Below are positions 61,205 through 64,000 of a stretch of 64,000 bases of DNA, one piece after another. Within the stretch, counting starts at the first letter, position 1. Every line of letters starts with the position of its first letter. The notes under the pieces were generated by a model that saw only the letters and a program-made list of their open reading frames with translations, was not told the DNA's origin and made no database searches. The translations under genes were made by a program, and so were the position numbers. Where the stretch lies: contig JANFFA010000005.1 of assembly GCA_030848925.1 (NCBI GenBank), positions 1-64,000 on the forward strand. The letters are read 5' to 3'. The stretch is from Rhodalgimonas zhirmunskyi. Lineage in GTDB: Bacteria > Pseudomonadota > Alphaproteobacteria > Rhodobacterales > Rhodobacteraceae.

Positions 61205-62281
61205 ATGAAACTCGTCCTGAAGACGGCCACAGCGCTGGCATTGTGTGCAGCCCTACCGGCCACGGCTTTCGCCGAAGAAGCATGGTTCCCCTATGAGGCC
61301 GAGGAAGTCACCCCGGCCTTTTCCGCAGATGGCGCAGTAAAGCCTGTCACCTATGAGGCGCTCGCCTCTGCCGAGAAAGCATGGAACATCTGTGTGTCCT
61401 TCCCGCACATGAAAGACGCCTATTGGCTTGGCGTTGACTACGGTGTCGTAGATGAGGCCAAGCGCCTTGGCGTGAACCTCAACCTTGTGGAAGCCGGTGG
61501 CTATACCGAGCTTGCCAAGCAAATCAGCCAGATCGAGGACTGCGTTTCGGGCGGGGCGGATGCCGTTATCGTTGGCGCGATTTCTTATGATGGTCTGAAC
61601 AACGTTATCGGTGAGGTCGCCGCGAAAGGCATTCCGGTGATCGACGTCATCAACGGCGTCTCGTCCGAAGACATCTCGGCCAAATCCTTGGTGTCGTTCA
61701 AGGTCATGGGCTACGAGACCGGCGCCTATCTGGCGGCGAAGCACCCCGCGGGCACAGAACCGGTGCAAGTCGGCTGGTTCCCCGGCCCGGCGGGCGCTGG
61801 ATGGGTCGAGGCTGCTCATGCCGGCTTCATGGAAGCGGTCAAAGGCTCTGCTGTTGAGGTTCTCGAGCCGCGCTTTGGTGATACCGGCAAGGAAACCCAG
61901 CTGAAGCTTGTCGAAGACGTGCTGCAAGCCAACCCGGATGTCCGTTACCTTGCCGGGACGGCCGTAACCGCGGAAGCGGCACAAGGCCTCATTCGCGAGC
62001 GCGGTCTGCAAGGCAAGGTCGATCTGTTGGCCTTCTACATGACCCCGGGTGTTTACACGGGCATCCAGCGTGGTTTCATCCTCGCGGCGCCGGCGGACAG
62101 TATGGTTGTGCAAGGTCGCATCGCCATGGATCAGGCCGTTCGTATCCTTGAGGGCAAGGACTACATCAAACACGTGGGTCCGAAGATCTTTGTCGTCGAT
62201 CCCGAGAATATCGGAGAGGTCGAGCGCACCAACATCCTTCCGCCGGATGGGTTCTCGCCTGTTTTCTCTGTGTCCAACTGA
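61205..62281 (+). CDS. Periplasmic sugar-type binding protein (TorT/RbsB-like)
   Basis: 358 residues with a signal peptide (about 1-23, cleavage near AFA). Type I periplasmic-binding fold: VSFPHMKDAYWLGVDYGVVDEAKRLGVN and GGADAVIVGAISYDGLN. TorT-like proteins and sugar-binding proteins share this shape. It belongs to the ABC importer that follows. Located 71 bases after pxpC with an AAGGAGGT ribosome site. The ligand is probably the substrate of the pxp/carboxylase enzymes. Confidence 0.85.
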   Translation: MKLVLKTATALALCAALPATAFAEEAWFPYEAEEVTPAFSADGAVKPVTYEALASAEKAWNICVSFPHMKDAYWLGVDYGVVDEAKRLGVNLNLVEAGGYTELAKQISQIEDCVSGGADAVIVGAISYDGLNNVIGEVAAKGIPVIDVINGVSSEDISAKSLVSFKVMGYETGAYLAAKHPAGTEPVQVGWFPGPAGAGWVEAAHAGFMEAVKGSAVEVLEPRFGDTGKETQLKLVEDVLQANPDVRYLAGTAVTAEAAQGLIRERGLQGKVDLLAFYMTPGVYTGIQRGFILAAPADSMVVQGRIAMDQAVRILEGKDYIKHVGPKIFVVDPENIGEVERTNILPPDGFSPVFSVSN

Positions 62282-62300
62282 CCCTTCACCCAGTTGGACT

Positions 62301-62333
62301 GCGGGCCGGTCTGGGCCAGTCCCACCGGCCCGC
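62301..62333 (+). terminator. Intercistronic hairpin between binding-protein and ATPase genes
   Basis: GCGGGCCGGT (62301-62310), 13-base loop, ACCGGCCCGC (62324-62333), perfect 10-bp stem followed by TATTCTT. In many ABC operons such a hairpin after the binding-protein gene lowers downstream expression or protects the upstream mRNA, leaving more binding protein than transporter. Confidence 0.6.
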
Positions 62334-62350
62334 TATTCTTGGAGACAGAC

Positions 62351-63859
62351 ATGTCAGCACATCCACTCATCGAAACCCGGGCGCTTACGAAACAATATCC
62401 GGGCGTGCTTGCCCTGAACGCTGTTGATTTCGACCTAAACGCAGGCGAGGTGCATGTTCTCTTCGGCGAGAATGGCGCGGGGAAATCAACGCTGATTTCC
62501 ATGCTCGCGGGGGCCAATTCACCGTCACGGGGCGCCGTCGTTCTTGAAGGCCGAGAGGTGAAGTTCGACAGTGTTGCCGATGCTCAGGCCAAGGGCATTT
62601 ACACGGTTTTTCAGGAATTTTCGCTGATCCCGACGCTCACCGTGGCGCAAAACATCTTCTTGGGCTGGGAGCCCATGAAGGGGCCGTTCATCGACCATCG
62701 CACCATGCGCAAGCGCGCACATGACATGCTTCTCGAACTTGGGTTCGACATTGATCCGACCGATATCACCTCGCATCTGTCGCGGGCACAGCAGCAGATG
62801 GTGGAAATCACCAAGGCCTTTCACGGCGATCTGAAGGTGCTCATCCTGGATGAGCCGACCGCATCGCTTACCGACAAGGAAGTCGACCACCTTTTCGAGT
62901 TCGTGGGGGCGCTGAAGGCCAAGGGTGTCGGCATCGTTTATATTTCGCACCGCATTCAGGAATTCTCGCGGATTGCGGACCGGGTCACGGTTTTGCGTGA
63001 CGGCGGCAAGATCGGCACCGTCGACATATCGGAAACCAGCGAAGATGCGCTGGTCGAAATGATGACCGGACGCGCGATCGACGAGATTTACCCCAAGATC
63101 AAACAGGGGGGCGGCGACGTTCTTTTGACTGTCGAGGGGCTGAGGACGGCGGGCATCCATGACGCCACCTTCGAAGTGCGTGCGGGCGAAGTCCTTGGCG
63201 TTGCGGGTCTGGTCGGGTCTGGCAAGTCGCGGCTTTTTCGCACGATCATGGGGCTCACCGCCCGCGATCGCGGAACGGTGAAACTGCGCGGCAAGGACAT
63301 CAGCCACGCGCCGACAAGAGCGATTATCAGGGACGGAATCTACTACCTTTCGCCGGATCGAAAGGCCGAGGGCCTCGACCTTGCGAAATCCTCCAAGGAC
63401 AATCTCGCGATCAATCTGGTGATGGGGGACAAGGTTGGCGGCCAAGGCCAGTTGGTCAGGTGGTCCGAGGTCAACGCCGAGGCCGAGACCATCTCGGACT
63501 ATGTGGAGTTGCACGAGGGATACCGCAACAAGCCGGTGTCCCAGCTTTCGGGCGGCAATCAGCAGAAAGTCCTGTTTGGCAAATGCTTTGGCCAGAACGC
63601 CGACCTTATCATCTTTGATGAGCCCACGGTCGGCGTCGATATGGGAACGCGGGCGGCGCTTTATCTGCTGATCAAGGAGCTGGCCGAAAGCGGCAAGGCC
63701 GTGGTCGTGATCTCTTCCGATCTGCCCGAGGTCATGAACCTTTCCCACCGAATGATTGTTCTGGCGCATGGCCACATCTCGGCAGAGCTGAGCGGTGACG
63801 ACATGACCGAGGAGCAAGTTCTCAAATTCTTCTTCGACGAAACCGGAGCAAAACGATGA
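62351..63859 (+). CDS. Sugar-type ABC importer ATPase with two nucleotide-binding domains (RbsA/MglA-like)
   Basis: 502 residues. First domain has Walker A GENGAGKST (39-47), LSRAQQQMVEI signature region and VLILDEPTASL Walker B; second domain has GLVGSGKSR and LSGGNQQKVLFGKC with IIFDEPTVGVD. Tandem ATPase of the CUT2 class. Ribosome site TTGGAGACAG. Start set by homology; in-frame sequence upstream to 62294 runs through the hairpin and is not part of the protein. Confidence 0.92.
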   Translation: MSAHPLIETRALTKQYPGVLALNAVDFDLNAGEVHVLFGENGAGKSTLISMLAGANSPSRGAVVLEGREVKFDSVADAQAKGIYTVFQEFSLIPTLTVAQNIFLGWEPMKGPFIDHRTMRKRAHDMLLELGFDIDPTDITSHLSRAQQQMVEITKAFHGDLKVLILDEPTASLTDKEVDHLFEFVGALKAKGVGIVYISHRIQEFSRIADRVTVLRDGGKIGTVDISETSEDALVEMMTGRAIDEIYPKIKQGGGDVLLTVEGLRTAGIHDATFEVRAGEVLGVAGLVGSGKSRLFRTIMGLTARDRGTVKLRGKDISHAPTRAIIRDGIYYLSPDRKAEGLDLAKSSKDNLAINLVMGDKVGGQGQLVRWSEVNAEAETISDYVELHEGYRNKPVSQLSGGNQQKVLFGKCFGQNADLIIFDEPTVGVDMGTRAALYLLIKELAESGKAVVVISSDLPEVMNLSHRMIVLAHGHISAELSGDDMTEEQVLKFFFDETGAKR

Positions 63860-64000
63860 CGACAGAAGCTACGAAAACCGGGGCCTTCGATCCCATCCGA
63901 AAAATATTCATCAAGGTGGGCGTCTTGCCGTTTTTCCTTGTGGGTGCGCTGATCATCTTTACCGCACTTTCCGACAAGTTCCTCAGCCTTCAGAACCTGG
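63856..64000 (+). CDS. ABC importer permease, RbsC-like (5' part only)
   Basis: Starts with ATG overlapping the stop of the ATPase gene by ATGA; 48 codons visible before the window ends. The N-terminus is cytoplasmic, followed by a first membrane helix (about 21-40, VGVLPFFLVGALIIFTALSD pattern). Fits a CUT2/RbsC permease. More operon genes may follow outside the window. Confidence 0.8.
   Translation, partial: MTTEATKTGAFDPIRKIFIKVGVLPFFLVGALIIFTALSDKFLSLQNL

Noticed and set aside
1-64000. CRISPR arrays, insertion sequences, phage genes, rRNA
   Set aside because: No regularly spaced repeats, transposases, phage structural genes or rRNA stretches found by reading.

Overview
The window looks like chromosomal DNA from a marine alphaproteobacterium of the Roseobacter/Rhodobacteraceae type. 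The signs are high G+C with G/C-ending codons, tight operons with ATGA/GTGA overlaps, TRAP transporters, a soxBDAG sarcosine oxidase operon, several GcvT-type demethylating oxidoreductases, many acyl-CoA enzymes, MerR-controlled beta-oxidation genes and TPR-sulfotransferases. I see no rRNA, CRISPR array, insertion sequence, integrase or prophage gene. One tRNA is present (Gly, anticodon TCC). All names come from reading the protein sequences; no database search was possible.

Layout. 1-1.4 kb: end of a membrane-anchored protein with a degenerate M48-like motif, then a DUF2892 membrane protein behind a 28-bp palindrome of the SqrR/BigR (sulfide-sensing ArsR) type. 1.4-9.1 kb: acyl-CoA synthetase, periplasmic 5'-nucleotidase, DUF952-pyrD-ArsC-like operon, and a minus-strand operon of two hotdog thioesterases and a MATE pump. 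9.4-18.5 kb: fatty-acid beta-oxidation locus with two tandem MerR regulators, two acyl-CoA dehydrogenases, GST, thiolase, FadJ and two small uncharacterised proteins. 18.6-31.3 kb: Hint-domain protein, two sulfotransferases (one with TPRs), a sulfatase, topoisomerase IB, lytic transglycosylase, tRNA-Gly, an ABC exporter, an ACAD10/11-like dehydrogenase and a racemase-like CoA enzyme. 31.4-39.3 kb: hutI-hutU-flavin reductase-TRAP (P, Q, M) facing hutC; no hutH, hutF or hutG is in view. 39.3-47.4 kb: one-carbon/methylamine catabolism, with a dimethylglycine-dehydrogenase-like enzyme and soxBDAG, both apparently controlled by one TetR protein through a shared operator. 47.4-55.4 kb: Lrp regulator divergent from a fused indolepyruvate:ferredoxin oxidoreductase, then a ferric-iron ABC importer. 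55.7-64 kb: LysR regulator divergent from an operon of PxpA-like, BCCP, biotin carboxylase, PxpB-like and PxpC-like genes plus a binding-protein ABC importer whose permease runs off the window.

The last operon is the best candidate for an undescribed system. Its BC, BCCP, AHS1 and AHS2 proteins are the separate parts of a urea-carboxylase-like machine, joined here to a LamB/YcsF (PxpA) protein and a dedicated importer. That suggests biotin-dependent carboxylation and opening of an imported lactam or cyclic amide. Other notable signals are matched operator pairs (TetR, LysR, iron-transport), a HutC triple half-site, two abutting palindromes between lrp and ior, and a dispersed intergenic element mostly found at gene 3' ends.
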